Shown: piece after piece, positions 44,388 through 53,343 of the stretch | Numbering within the stretch: position 1 is the stretch's first letter | Layout of the letters: every line of letters starts with the position of its first letter | NCBI RefSeq assembly: GCF_023101345.1 | Contig: NZ_CP095848.1 | Coordinates: forward strand, 2,231,501-2,295,500 | Direction: 5' to 3' | DNA length: 64,000 bases | DNA from: Hymenobacter sublimis | GTDB lineage: Bacteria > Bacteroidota > Bacteroidia > Cytophagales > Hymenobacteraceae | The notes under the pieces: model-generated | What the model was told of the DNA's origin: nothing | Databases searched by the model: none | The model's input: only the letters and a program-made list of their open reading frames with translations | Translations under genes and position numbers: made by a program

Positions 44388-44395
44388 TACCTTTC
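44388..44395 (+). promoter_or_regulatory. Candidate promoter of the DUF1571 gene
   Basis: A TAccTTTC box with an upstream TTG at 44367-44369 (18-nt spacer) gives a leader of about 22 nt. Confidence 0.4.
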
Positions 44396-44421
44396 TACCT
44401 GACTACATCCTACCCTTCTGC

Positions 44422-45270
44422 ATGATTCGCTATTTTCGACTTCTCACGGTGGCAGTGCTGGCTATCAGCAGCATGGCCGCCGCGCCAGCCGACCCGAAAC
44501 CCACTACCGAGCAGCTTATTTCCCGCCTCACAGCGGCCATTGAAAACCTGAAGACCCTGCGCTGCAATGTGCGGGCCCAGGAGCGAATTGACGGGAACTA
44601 CCAACAGGCTCGCACGAGCATGAAAATGGCCTTTAAACCCTATAAGGTCTATTTGCGCAACCAGAAGGGCATTGAGGTTTTGTACGTGACGGGTCAAAAC
44701 GATGGTGACGCCTGGGTCTACCCCAACAGCTTCCCCTACGTCACTGTCAGCCTCGATCCGCTGGGCAGCATGATGCGTAAAACGCAGCACCACAGCGTAC
44801 TGGATGCGGGCTACGGCACTATTGCCGAGCTACTACGCGGCTCCAGTCAGCGCACCGACCACAGCTTCGAGAAAAGCTTCCGCTACGCCGGCGACACGAC
44901 CGTGCAAGGCCGCCCGGCCCACATCCTGCGCGCCGACTACCCCCAGTTTCGCTACGTAACCTACAAACCCAGCAAGGCCGAAACCGTGGCTTCCATTGCC
45001 GACCGCTTCGGCTGCGGCGAATACCGGATTCTGGAGCGCAACGGCCTTACTGCGGGCGCTACGGTAGCCGCGGGCCGCGCCCTGCAAGTACCGAATGCCT
45101 ACGGGCGCCGCGTCATTATTGCCGTGGATCAGAAGCTGACGCTACCGCTCGTCATTCAAGTAAACGACGACAAAGGCCTATTTGAAAAGTTCGAGTTCAG
45201 CGACATTGTAGCCAACCAGCCCATTCCGGCCCAGGAGTTCACCAAGGATTTCAAGGGATACAAACTTTAA
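44422..45270 (+). CDS. DUF1571 (LolA-like) protein with an embedded LysM-like segment
   Basis: After a signal peptide (MIRYFRLLTVAVLAISSM), residues 30-175 and 227-282 match the DUF1571 lipoprotein-carrier-like beta-half-barrel (TLRCNVRAQERIDG, DPLGSMMRKTQHHSV, LPLVIQVNDDKGL, FEKFEFSDIVANQP). Residues about 178-225 interrupt it with a LysM-like unit: KAETVASIADRFGCGEYRIL, then ERNGLTAGATVAAGRALQVP. This would add peptidoglycan binding. The TAA stop is the first codon of an inverted-repeat arm (45268). The fold may carry lipids or lipoproteins in the periplasm. Confidence 0.83.
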   Translation: MIRYFRLLTVAVLAISSMAAAPADPKPTTEQLISRLTAAIENLKTLRCNVRAQERIDGNYQQARTSMKMAFKPYKVYLRNQKGIEVLYVTGQNDGDAWVYPNSFPYVTVSLDPLGSMMRKTQHHSVLDAGYGTIAELLRGSSQRTDHSFEKSFRYAGDTTVQGRPAHILRADYPQFRYVTYKPSKAETVASIADRFGCGEYRILERNGLTAGATVAAGRALQVPNAYGRRVIIAVDQKLTLPLVIQVNDDKGLFEKFEFSDIVANQPIPAQEFTKDFKGYKL

Positions 45271-45340
45271 TCACGGATTTAGGCGGATTTTTCGAATTAC
45301 ACGGATTCGTTCGGACTGTTTGTGAGGAAGTGACTGATAC

Positions 45341-45373
45341 AAAAAAGCTCCTGAAATTATTCAGGAGCTTTTT
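45341..45373. terminator. Terminator between DUF1571 and GxxExxY genes
   Basis: AAAAGCTCCTGAA pairs with TTCAGGAGCTTTT around a 4-nt loop. Confidence 0.85.
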
Positions 45374-45385
45374 CGTGATAGTGTA

Positions 45386-45697
45386 TTACGAAGAAGAGCG
45401 TAGGAATCGTTTATACTTCAGGCTGGCTTCACCAAAATTGAGTAAGAGTCCTACTTCAAGGCGGTATGCTTTTAGGTAGTCTATAATTTGAGCGTAATGA
45501 GGAGGCGTTATTTCAACTAACACTTTTAACTCAACCACTACTTGTTTTTCGACCAAGAAATCTACGCGTCGTGCTCCTATTTCACTGTCCAAATAATAGA
45601 CTGGCAAATGAATTTCTTGTTCGAACACTATATTATTTTTCTCAAACTCAATAGCTAGACTGCGCTGATAAATAATTCCAGGAAACCCATTTACCAA
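45386..45697 (-). CDS. GxxExxY-family protein, apparently degraded
   Basis: The protein has the family's nuclease-like core RRVDFLVEKQVVVELKVL (Asp, Glu-x-Lys, the PD-(D/E)XK pattern) and the end VGLLLNFGEASLKYKRFL. The frame stays open upstream to 45778 and encodes the expected N-terminal KTIIGCASAYIRH, but no normal start codon is available there, so only a TTG at 45697 can start it. In addition, the name-giving Glu is replaced: GFPGIIY instead of GFxExxY. Both points suggest a decaying gene. It lies inside an inverted-repeat cassette and is visibly AT-richer than its neighbours. Function of the family is unknown. Confidence 0.7.
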   Translation of the reverse strand: MVNGFPGIIYQRSLAIEFEKNNIVFEQEIHLPVYYLDSEIGARRVDFLVEKQVVVELKVLVEITPPHYAQIIDYLKAYRLEVGLLLNFGEASLKYKRFLRSSS

Positions 45698-45836
45698 GTG
45701 CCGTATGTACGCGCTAGCGCAGCCAATAATTGTTTTGGTTAAGTCACTCTGCGCATTTCCAATCAGAATAACTAGTATTTAGTAAACCGGCCGTAAAAAA
45801 TCCGTGTAAGCCAAAAAATCCGTCTTAATCCGTGAT

Positions 45837-46718
45837 TTAGCGGCGCATGGTTTTTTCGATATGGTCCCACATGTCGGGTGTCAGCAGTTCCAGTTTGTTG
45901 AACTCGCCGGCTCCGTTCAGCCACTCGCCCCCGTCGAGGGTTACTACTTCGCCATTCATGTAAGCGGAAAAATCGGACACCATGTAGGCGGCTAGGTTGG
46001 CTAGCTCCTGGTGGTTGCCCACACGCTTGAGGGGCACGGAAGCCGCTGGGTCGAGCTTGGAGGCCAGGGGTTCGGGAAACAGGCGGCTCCAGGCGCCTTC
46101 CGTCGGAAAGGGGCCGGGGGCAATAGCGTTGGAGCGGATGCCGTACTTGGCCCACTCCACGGCCAGGGAGCGGGTCAGGGCCAGCACGCCCGCCTTGGCC
46201 GCCGCCGACGGCACCACAAAGGCCGAGCCGACGGAAGCGTAGGTAGTTACGATGTTAAGGATGGTGCCGGGCTTTTTCTCCGCAATCCAGTGCTTCCCGA
46301 AGGCCAGAGTGCAGTTGTAGGAACCCTTCAGCACGATGTCCACAATCACATCGAAAGCCTTGTGACTCAGGCGCTCCGTGGGACTGATGAAGTTGCCGGC
46401 GGCATTATTCAGCAGCACGTCTACCCCGCCAAACGTATCAATGGTTTTCTGCAGCAAGGCCTCAACCTCGTCGTACTTGCGCACGTCGCACTGCACGGCC
46501 AGCACGCCCTGGTTGCCGGTTTGCTCGCGCAGTTCCGCGGCGGTTTTCTCCAGCACGTCCAGCTTGCGGGAGCTAATTACTACGTTGGCGCCGAGCTGCA
46601 GGAAGTAAGTGGTCATGGCGCGGCCGAGGCCGGTGCCGCCGCCCGTCACGACGATGGTTTTGCCCTGCAGGGCGTTGTCGCGGAGCATGGGCTGGGCGTA
46701 AGGGTGCGTAGCAGACAT
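45837..46718 (-). CDS. SDR family oxidoreductase (2,4-dienoyl-CoA reductase-like)
   Basis: The Rossmann motif VTGGGTGLGRAM (about residues 24-35), NNAAGNFISPTERLS (about residue 106) and TTYASVGSAFVVPSAAAKAG (active-site region) resemble peroxisomal and mitochondrial 2,4-dienoyl-CoA reductases, which lack the usual YxxxK Tyr. Here PSAAAKAG also lacks Tyr, as in that subgroup. It would reduce dienoyl-CoA with NADPH during breakdown of unsaturated fatty acids. The stop codon TAA is the first codon of an inverted-repeat arm. Confidence 0.87.
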   Translation of the reverse strand: MSATHPYAQPMLRDNALQGKTIVVTGGGTGLGRAMTTYFLQLGANVVISSRKLDVLEKTAAELREQTGNQGVLAVQCDVRKYDEVEALLQKTIDTFGGVDVLLNNAAGNFISPTERLSHKAFDVIVDIVLKGSYNCTLAFGKHWIAEKKPGTILNIVTTYASVGSAFVVPSAAAKAGVLALTRSLAVEWAKYGIRSNAIAPGPFPTEGAWSRLFPEPLASKLDPAASVPLKRVGNHQELANLAAYMVSDFSAYMNGEVVTLDGGEWLNGAGEFNKLELLTPDMWDHIEKTMRR

Positions 46719-46948
46719 GAGAATGGAAACTGGTGGGAATGATGAGTAAAAAGTAATAGATAAGCCCGCAGGCTACCGGGCGCAAGAACGGTAATTCTGC
46801 AGTGGCTTCGTGCCGTTACGGTTGTGGCGGCCCGGCGTGCTCTCCCGGAACCTGGCGCCGCCAGGGCCCAAACTGGTGCTGTCCTCGTCCCGAAATAGCC
46901 CTTTACTCAGACTTGCCCACGAAAGATTTTTTGCCACCTTTACCCCGC

Positions 46949-47794
46949 ATGACCAACACTATTCCTTCCGTTTCGCCTCCCACCGTGGCCGTTCTGGGCT
47001 GTGGCTGGCTGGGTTTACCCCTGGCGCAGGCCCTGGTGGCGTTGGGTTACCGTGTGCATGGCTCTACTACTACCCCGGGCCAGCTGCTTACCCTGCGCGA
47101 CGCCGGAATCCGGCCGTTTCTGCTCCGGCTGGCGCCCATTCTCTCCGCTACCGACGCCGATACGCTACGGGCCCAACTGCAGGACGCCGATGTGCTAGTG
47201 CTAAACGTGCCGCCGACCCGCGGAGCAGGCTCTGCGGAGGCCTATCCGGCCCTGCTGCGCCCCGTAGCCGAAGCGGCTGCCCAGGCTGGCGTCCGTCACG
47301 TGCTGCTGGTAAGCTCCACGGGCGTGTATGCCGACGAACCCCGCCTGATGCGGGAGCCCGACGCCCAGGCTGCCCCCACGGCCACGGCCCCTCTGCTCCA
47401 GGCTGAAGCCCTGTTCCAAGGGCCCCACCACACGGTAGTGCGCCTGGCTGGCTTAATGGGGCCGGGACGCGCGCCGGGCCGGTTTCTGGCGGGCCGGGCG
47501 GGTGTGCCCCACGGCGAAGCGCCCGTTAATCTGATTCACTTGCAGGATTGCATTAGCCTACTTAGCCGCATCATTGAGCAAGAGCTGTGGGGGTACACGT
47601 TTAATGCCAGCGCGGCTACCCATCCTACGCGCCGCACGTTTTACACGGCCGCCGCTACCCGCCTTGGGTTGCAGCCGCCCACATTTCTGGAAGAATCTTC
47701 GGGAGGTAAACAAATCGATTCTTCCCTGATTCGGGAGCTGACCGGTTACCAGTTCCGCCACGAAGATGTGGTAGCTGCTCTGGAATATTGCTGA
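46949..47794 (+). CDS. NAD(P)-binding epimerase-like protein (YeeZ-like)
   Basis: The Rossmann motif VAVLGCGWLGLPLAQAL (about residues 11-27) is followed by LVLNVPPT and LLVSSTGVYADE (Ser/Tyr region) as in extended SDR proteins of the YeeZ group. Substrate unknown. The ATG at 46949 starts the conserved part; the upstream open frame from 46802 has no coding character. Length 281. Confidence 0.85.
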   Translation: MTNTIPSVSPPTVAVLGCGWLGLPLAQALVALGYRVHGSTTTPGQLLTLRDAGIRPFLLRLAPILSATDADTLRAQLQDADVLVLNVPPTRGAGSAEAYPALLRPVAEAAAQAGVRHVLLVSSTGVYADEPRLMREPDAQAAPTATAPLLQAEALFQGPHHTVVRLAGLMGPGRAPGRFLAGRAGVPHGEAPVNLIHLQDCISLLSRIIEQELWGYTFNASAATHPTRRTFYTAAATRLGLQPPTFLEESSGGKQIDSSLIRELTGYQFRHEDVVAALEYC

Positions 47795-47836
47795 TGTTGA
47801 TGGAGCCTGGGCCTTCGCTCCCAACTGCCTAGGCCG

Positions 47837-47844
47837 TATCTTTG
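47837..47844 (+). promoter_or_regulatory. -7 box TATCTTTG 4 nt before a GTG start
   Basis: A perfect consensus. The predicted transcription start coincides with the GTG at 47849. Confidence 0.5.
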
Positions 47845-47848
47845 CACC

Positions 47849-49090
47849 GTGAATGTAGCGAAGCGTACAGTGGCCGTGCTAGGGGGCGGAGCAGCCGGTT
47901 TTTTTGGTGCTATTGCCTGTGCCGAGGCCAACCCCAGCCTGCGGGTAGTGCTGATTGAAAAAACCTCCAAACTGCTCAGTAAGGTCCGAATTTCGGGTGG
48001 GGGGCGCTGCAACGTGACCCACGCCGCCGACACGGCTGCCCAACTGGTGCAGCACTATCCCCGCGGGGCCAAACAACTTAAAGAGGCCTTTAAGCAGTTC
48101 GGAGCCCTGGATACGGTCCGCTGGTTTGAACGGCGCGGCGTGCGTCTCAAAACCGAGCCCGATGGCCGCATGTTTCCCGCCACCGACTCATCGGAAACCA
48201 TTGCCCAGTGCCTGCTGGAAGCGGCCCGGCGGGCCGGGGTCGAAATACTCCTGCAAACTACCGCCGAGCGTATTACGCAGTTGTCCGCGGGCGGCTTCGA
48301 GTTAACGCTAACTGGGGCTTATGCCCAAACGCTTCCCGTGATGCGGCTGCTAGTTGCTACTGGCGGCGCTCCCAAAGCTGAGCAGTATGAGTGGCTGCGG
48401 CAACTGGGCCACACGGTGCAGGAACCGGTGCCCAGCTTGTTTACCTTCAACGTGCCCAACTCCCCGCTGCGCGAGCTGCCGGGCGTGAGCGTGCCCCGGG
48501 CCCGGGTGCGCGTGAGCGGCGAAAAGCTGGAATATGAAGGCCCGGTGCTGGTTACGCACTGGGGCGTGAGCGGGCCGGCTGTACTTAAGCTTTCGGCCTG
48601 GGGCGCCCGCCGCCTGCACGAGCTGCAGTACCAAAGTACCACCCTTATCAACTGGATTCCCGACCACACGGAGGATACGCTGCGCCAGTACTTGGTAGAG
48701 TTTCGGGAGCTGCACGGCAAGAAGGTAGTAGCGAGCAACCCCTTGTTCGGCCTACCCCAACGCTTGTGGCGCACACTCACGGAGCAGGCTGGTGTGGGCC
48801 TGGAAACCCGCTGGAACGAGCTGCCCGCCAAACTCCAGAACCGCCTCATTGAGGGCCTGCTCCGCACGGCCCTACCCGTGCGCGGCAAAACCACCTACAA
48901 AGACGAGTTCGTCACCTGCGGAGGCATCACGCTGGGCGAAATCAACATGCAAACCATGGAAAGTCGCCGCGTACCTGGGCTGCACTTTGCCGGCGAAGTA
49001 CTTGACATTGACGGCATTACCGGCGGCTTCAATTTTCAGGCGGCTTGGACTACCGGCTACCTGGCCGGGCGGGCTATGAGCACCCTGTAG
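47849..49090 (+). CDS. FAD-dependent oxidoreductase, HI0933/YhiN family
   Basis: The N-terminal dinucleotide-binding motif GGGAAGFFGAI (about residues 12-22), the family-specific KVRISGGGRCNVTHA (about residues 45-59) and the late TCGGITLGEINMQTMESR plus GEVLDIDGITGGFNFQAAW are all present, so this is a flavoprotein of the HI0933 family. Its substrate is unknown. The GTG start at 47849 fits the family N-terminus and lies exactly 4 nt after a TATCTTTG box, which suggests a leaderless mRNA. The 413-residue length is standard. Confidence 0.9.
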   Translation: MNVAKRTVAVLGGGAAGFFGAIACAEANPSLRVVLIEKTSKLLSKVRISGGGRCNVTHAADTAAQLVQHYPRGAKQLKEAFKQFGALDTVRWFERRGVRLKTEPDGRMFPATDSSETIAQCLLEAARRAGVEILLQTTAERITQLSAGGFELTLTGAYAQTLPVMRLLVATGGAPKAEQYEWLRQLGHTVQEPVPSLFTFNVPNSPLRELPGVSVPRARVRVSGEKLEYEGPVLVTHWGVSGPAVLKLSAWGARRLHELQYQSTTLINWIPDHTEDTLRQYLVEFRELHGKKVVASNPLFGLPQRLWRTLTEQAGVGLETRWNELPAKLQNRLIEGLLRTALPVRGKTTYKDEFVTCGGITLGEINMQTMESRRVPGLHFAGEVLDIDGITGGFNFQAAWTTGYLAGRAMSTL

Positions 49091-49395
49091 TCAGCACACA
49101 CTTAGTACTGACATTCACCTAGATTGTGCTTTTACTAGCGAAGCAAAGGGGGTGAGCTACTTCCTAGTGGCACGCTCATGCTACCAGAACAGCTATACTA
49201 GCTGTTGTTAGCTACTAAAGGGGTGTGCTTTGCTGACCGCCGTATTGCTGGTTGCGCTTGGCCCCTACCTACTTATTTGGCAGCGTAAGGTTGGAGGCTG
49301 CGCGGCTCATTTTAGTACTTATTGCAACTTGATTTGGGTTCTATCAGTAAAGAAAGGCACAACTATCTTTCCCAACACCCAAATCTACTCTCCTC
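49091..49395. other. Non-coding interval of about 305 bp
   Basis: No gene and no strong hairpin. A TATCTTTC near 49361 is a plausible -7 box for the DUF2383 gene. Confidence 0.4.
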
Positions 49396-49842
49396 ATGGA
49401 CGCTAAAACCCTTCAAGCCGGACTCAACGAACTTCTGGAAACCCTAAAAGATGGTCAGCGCGGTTATGCTGAAGCTATGACCGACGTGGAGGACGCTGAT
49501 CTGAAGCAGATTTTCAAGAAATATGCTGCTCAGCGCTCCGAGTACATCACGGAGTTAGAAGATCAGATGCACAAGCTGAACCTGCATCCGGAAGAGGAAT
49601 CCTCTATTACGGGTACCGTACACCGGGCCTTCATTAACCTGAAGGGCTTGATAACCGGCAAAGACCGCCACAGCATTCTGGCTGAGTGTGAGCGGGGCGA
49701 AGACTACGCCAAGAAGGCCTACGAAACAGCCCAGAAGCTGCAGGGCATCCCCAGTGAATTGCAGGCCCTTATTGCCAAGCAAGCAGCTGGCGTAACCCAA
49801 GGCCACGATGAAATGCGCGCCCTTCGCGACTCGTCAAAATAG
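49396..49842 (+). CDS. PA2169 family four-helix-bundle protein (DUF2383)
   Basis: The protein is all-helical with ferritin-like repeated Glu/Asp and Tyr patterns (NELLETLKDGQRGYAEAMTD and AECERGEDYAKKAYETAQKL). These match the DUF2383/PA2169 family, which is often induced by stress. Metal binding is possible but unproven. It is a single gene with a strong terminator. Confidence 0.9.
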   Translation: MDAKTLQAGLNELLETLKDGQRGYAEAMTDVEDADLKQIFKKYAAQRSEYITELEDQMHKLNLHPEEESSITGTVHRAFINLKGLITGKDRHSILAECERGEDYAKKAYETAQKLQGIPSELQALIAKQAAGVTQGHDEMRALRDSSK

Positions 49843-49911
49843 TACAAGCATAGGCTCGGGTAGCGTATAGCACGCTGCTACACAGTCTACCTAATCGTCT
49901 AACCAAGCACC

Positions 49912-49949
49912 AACCAAAAAGGCCACTCTACTGAGTGGCCTTTTTGGTT
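49912..49949. terminator. Terminator with 17-bp perfect stem
   Basis: AACCAAAAAGGCCACTC pairs with its inverse around a 4-nt loop, between two convergent genes. Confidence 0.9.
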
Positions 49950-49992
49950 ATCATAGTTTCGCTACTAGTGTGTAACTGCTAGCTAAGCTCGA

Positions 49993-51951
<1,959 letters not shown>

Positions 51952-52132
51952 GTCTGTGTTGATGGAGTGGAGACTGTAGCTCTGAAAACAGCGGATTCAG
52001 CGACGCTCTTCTCTCCCACTCAACACAACGACAAGTGACGGAAGCAACGGACGGAAGACAAAGCCGGCCCAACAGGTTTCTTAAAGGCAGCTCACAAGCT
52101 GCGCGGAACGTGGCCGTTCTCAAATGCGGGTG

Positions 52133-52140
52133 CAAAGATA
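52133..52140 (-). promoter_or_regulatory. -7 box for the CsdA-like helicase gene
   Basis: TATCTTTG on the minus strand, about 180 nt before the ATG at 51951. A long leader is common in cold-shock genes. Confidence 0.5.
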
Positions 52141-52246
52141 CGCAGAAATAATGAAAATAGCATTCTTGCTCTAGCTATTGTCTGTAGGCTTGTTCCCTCA
52201 CGGCAACCCACATGGGGCAGGGCTTGGAGCTGCGGCGGGTAGGCAC

Positions 52247-52280
52247 AAAAAAAGCAGGCTCGTCAGGAGCCTGCTTTTTT
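52247..52280. terminator. Terminator of the cold-shock gene
   Basis: AAAAAAGCAGGCTC pairs with GAGCCTGCTTTTTT with a 5-nt loop. Confidence 0.9.
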
Positions 52281-52305
52281 AAAGCTATCCGAGAAGGATA
52301 AAGGA

Positions 52306-52497
52306 CTACGCCAGTTTCACTTTCACGGCGTTCGGGCCTTTGCGGCCTTGAGCAATTTCAAATTCCACTTTGTCTTTGTCGCGGATTTCGTCGATGCACT
52401 CGGTTACGTGCACGAATACGTCCTCGCCGGTTTCGTCAACTTTGATAAAGCCGAAACCTTTGGTTTCGTTGAAGAATTTTACAGTTCCTGTCTGCAT
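52306..52497 (-). CDS. Cold-shock protein, CspA family
   Basis: The 63-residue OB-fold protein has both RNA-binding motifs, KGFGFI (RNP1) and DVFVHV (RNP2), and the N-terminal TGTVKFFNETKG. It binds single-stranded RNA and keeps it unfolded. I chose the ATG at 52497, which gives the family-typical MQTGTVKFF; the longer frame from 52536 has no support. A TATATTTG box at 52606-52613 (minus) gives a leader of about 100 nt. It lies 355 bp from the CsdA-like helicase gene on the same strand. Confidence 0.95.
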   Translation of the reverse strand: MQTGTVKFFNETKGFGFIKVDETGEDVFVHVTECIDEIRDKDKVEFEIAQGRKGPNAVKVKLA

Positions 52498-52814
52498 GGT
52501 ACTGGTGATGATGGATGTTTTTTTCGGAAAGCGCACTCAACTCTGCTTTCCCTCCCGGATGGAAGTACTCAACAGGACGGTGAAACCGCGTTTTCTTAAT
52601 GTGCTCAAATATACACGGATATTTTAGATGTGGAATACCTCATATGCATACACTACAAAGAATCTGCGCTAAGCTCAACCACTACTTATTCTTAATAACG
52701 TTCTGTTTTTCAGATAATTAATACTAATTACTACCCCAAATTCTCTTGTTGAATTTATTGCAACCTTCTGCCAGCGCGGGGTTGATTGCTCCCTGCGGTG
52801 GTACCTTTACGCTC
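52498..52814. other. Divergent intergenic region upstream of the cold-shock gene
   Basis: Contains the TATATTTG box (52606-52613 minus) of the cold-shock gene and a TACCTTTA box (52802-52809) 5 nt before the thioesterase ATG. No gene. Confidence 0.5.
52606..52613 (-). promoter_or_regulatory. -7 box for the cold-shock protein gene
   Basis: TATATTTG on the minus strand gives a leader of about 100 nt. Confidence 0.5.
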
Positions 52815-53234
52815 ATGGAAACACCCGAGACGCCCGCTTTTCGCTTCTCCCGCCTCCTGACGGTTCAGCCCGCGGACATCGACGAGCTAAACCACGCTAA
52901 CAATGTGCAGTACGTGCGCTGGGTGCAGGATACGGCCGGGGCGCACTGGCTCACGGCCTACCCACCCGGCGAGCGGGAACACTACATCTGGGTGGTACGG
53001 GAACACCGTATTCAGTACCGCCACCCGGCCCTGCTGGGCGAGCAGTTGCGCTGCACCACCTGGATTGGAGAAGTACGCGGGGCCCAGTGCCAGCGCTTCG
53101 TGCGCATTGAGCGGGCCGCGGATAGCAAGCTACTCTGCGAGGCGGAAACCCAGTGGGTACTGCTGGACCCCGCCACCAAGCGGCCCGTACGGATAGAGCC
53201 AGACGTGGTGGCGCGGCTGTGGGGGCCGGTGTAA
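52815..53234 (+). CDS. Acyl-CoA thioesterase, hot-dog fold (4HBT)
   Basis: The start RLLTVQPADIDELNHANNVQ matches the 4-hydroxybenzoyl-CoA thioesterase signature with the conserved D and HxNN segment (about residues 22-34). ETQWVLLD closes the fold. It hydrolyses an acyl-CoA; the chain length is unknown. The ATG at 52815 is chosen (139 residues, normal length); the frame from 52746 would add an unrelated extension. Confidence 0.88.
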   Translation: METPETPAFRFSRLLTVQPADIDELNHANNVQYVRWVQDTAGAHWLTAYPPGEREHYIWVVREHRIQYRHPALLGEQLRCTTWIGEVRGAQCQRFVRIERAADSKLLCEAETQWVLLDPATKRPVRIEPDVVARLWGPV

Positions 53235-53343
53235 GAGTTGGTGTTGTAGATTTTAACACCGCCAGCAGCACCTTTAGTACTTTAATGAACAGGCGTACCC
53301 ATTTAACTGCTGTGCAGTAGCATATCCGCTTTTCCTCTTCCCA

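Larger units (their letters stand above)
45268..45839. mobile_element. Inverted-repeat cassette enclosing a GxxExxY gene
   Basis: The arms 45268-45309 and 45795-45839 are inverted and agree at most positions. From the outside they read TAATCACGGATTTAGGCGG and TAAATCACGGATTAAGACGG, both continuing to TTACACGGATT. The outer TAA on each side is the stop codon of the convergent flanking genes (DUF1571 protein and SDR). Between them lie a terminator (45341-45373) and a degenerate GxxExxY gene. The layout suggests a mobile cassette with a preference for gene ends. Confidence 0.6.
51952..52305. other. Leader of the CsdA-like gene and terminator of the cold-shock gene
   Basis: A TATCTTTG box on the minus strand at 52133-52140 predicts a 5' leader of about 175 nt for the helicase gene. 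The terminator 52247-52280 ends the cold-shock transcript. No gene otherwise. Confidence 0.5.
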
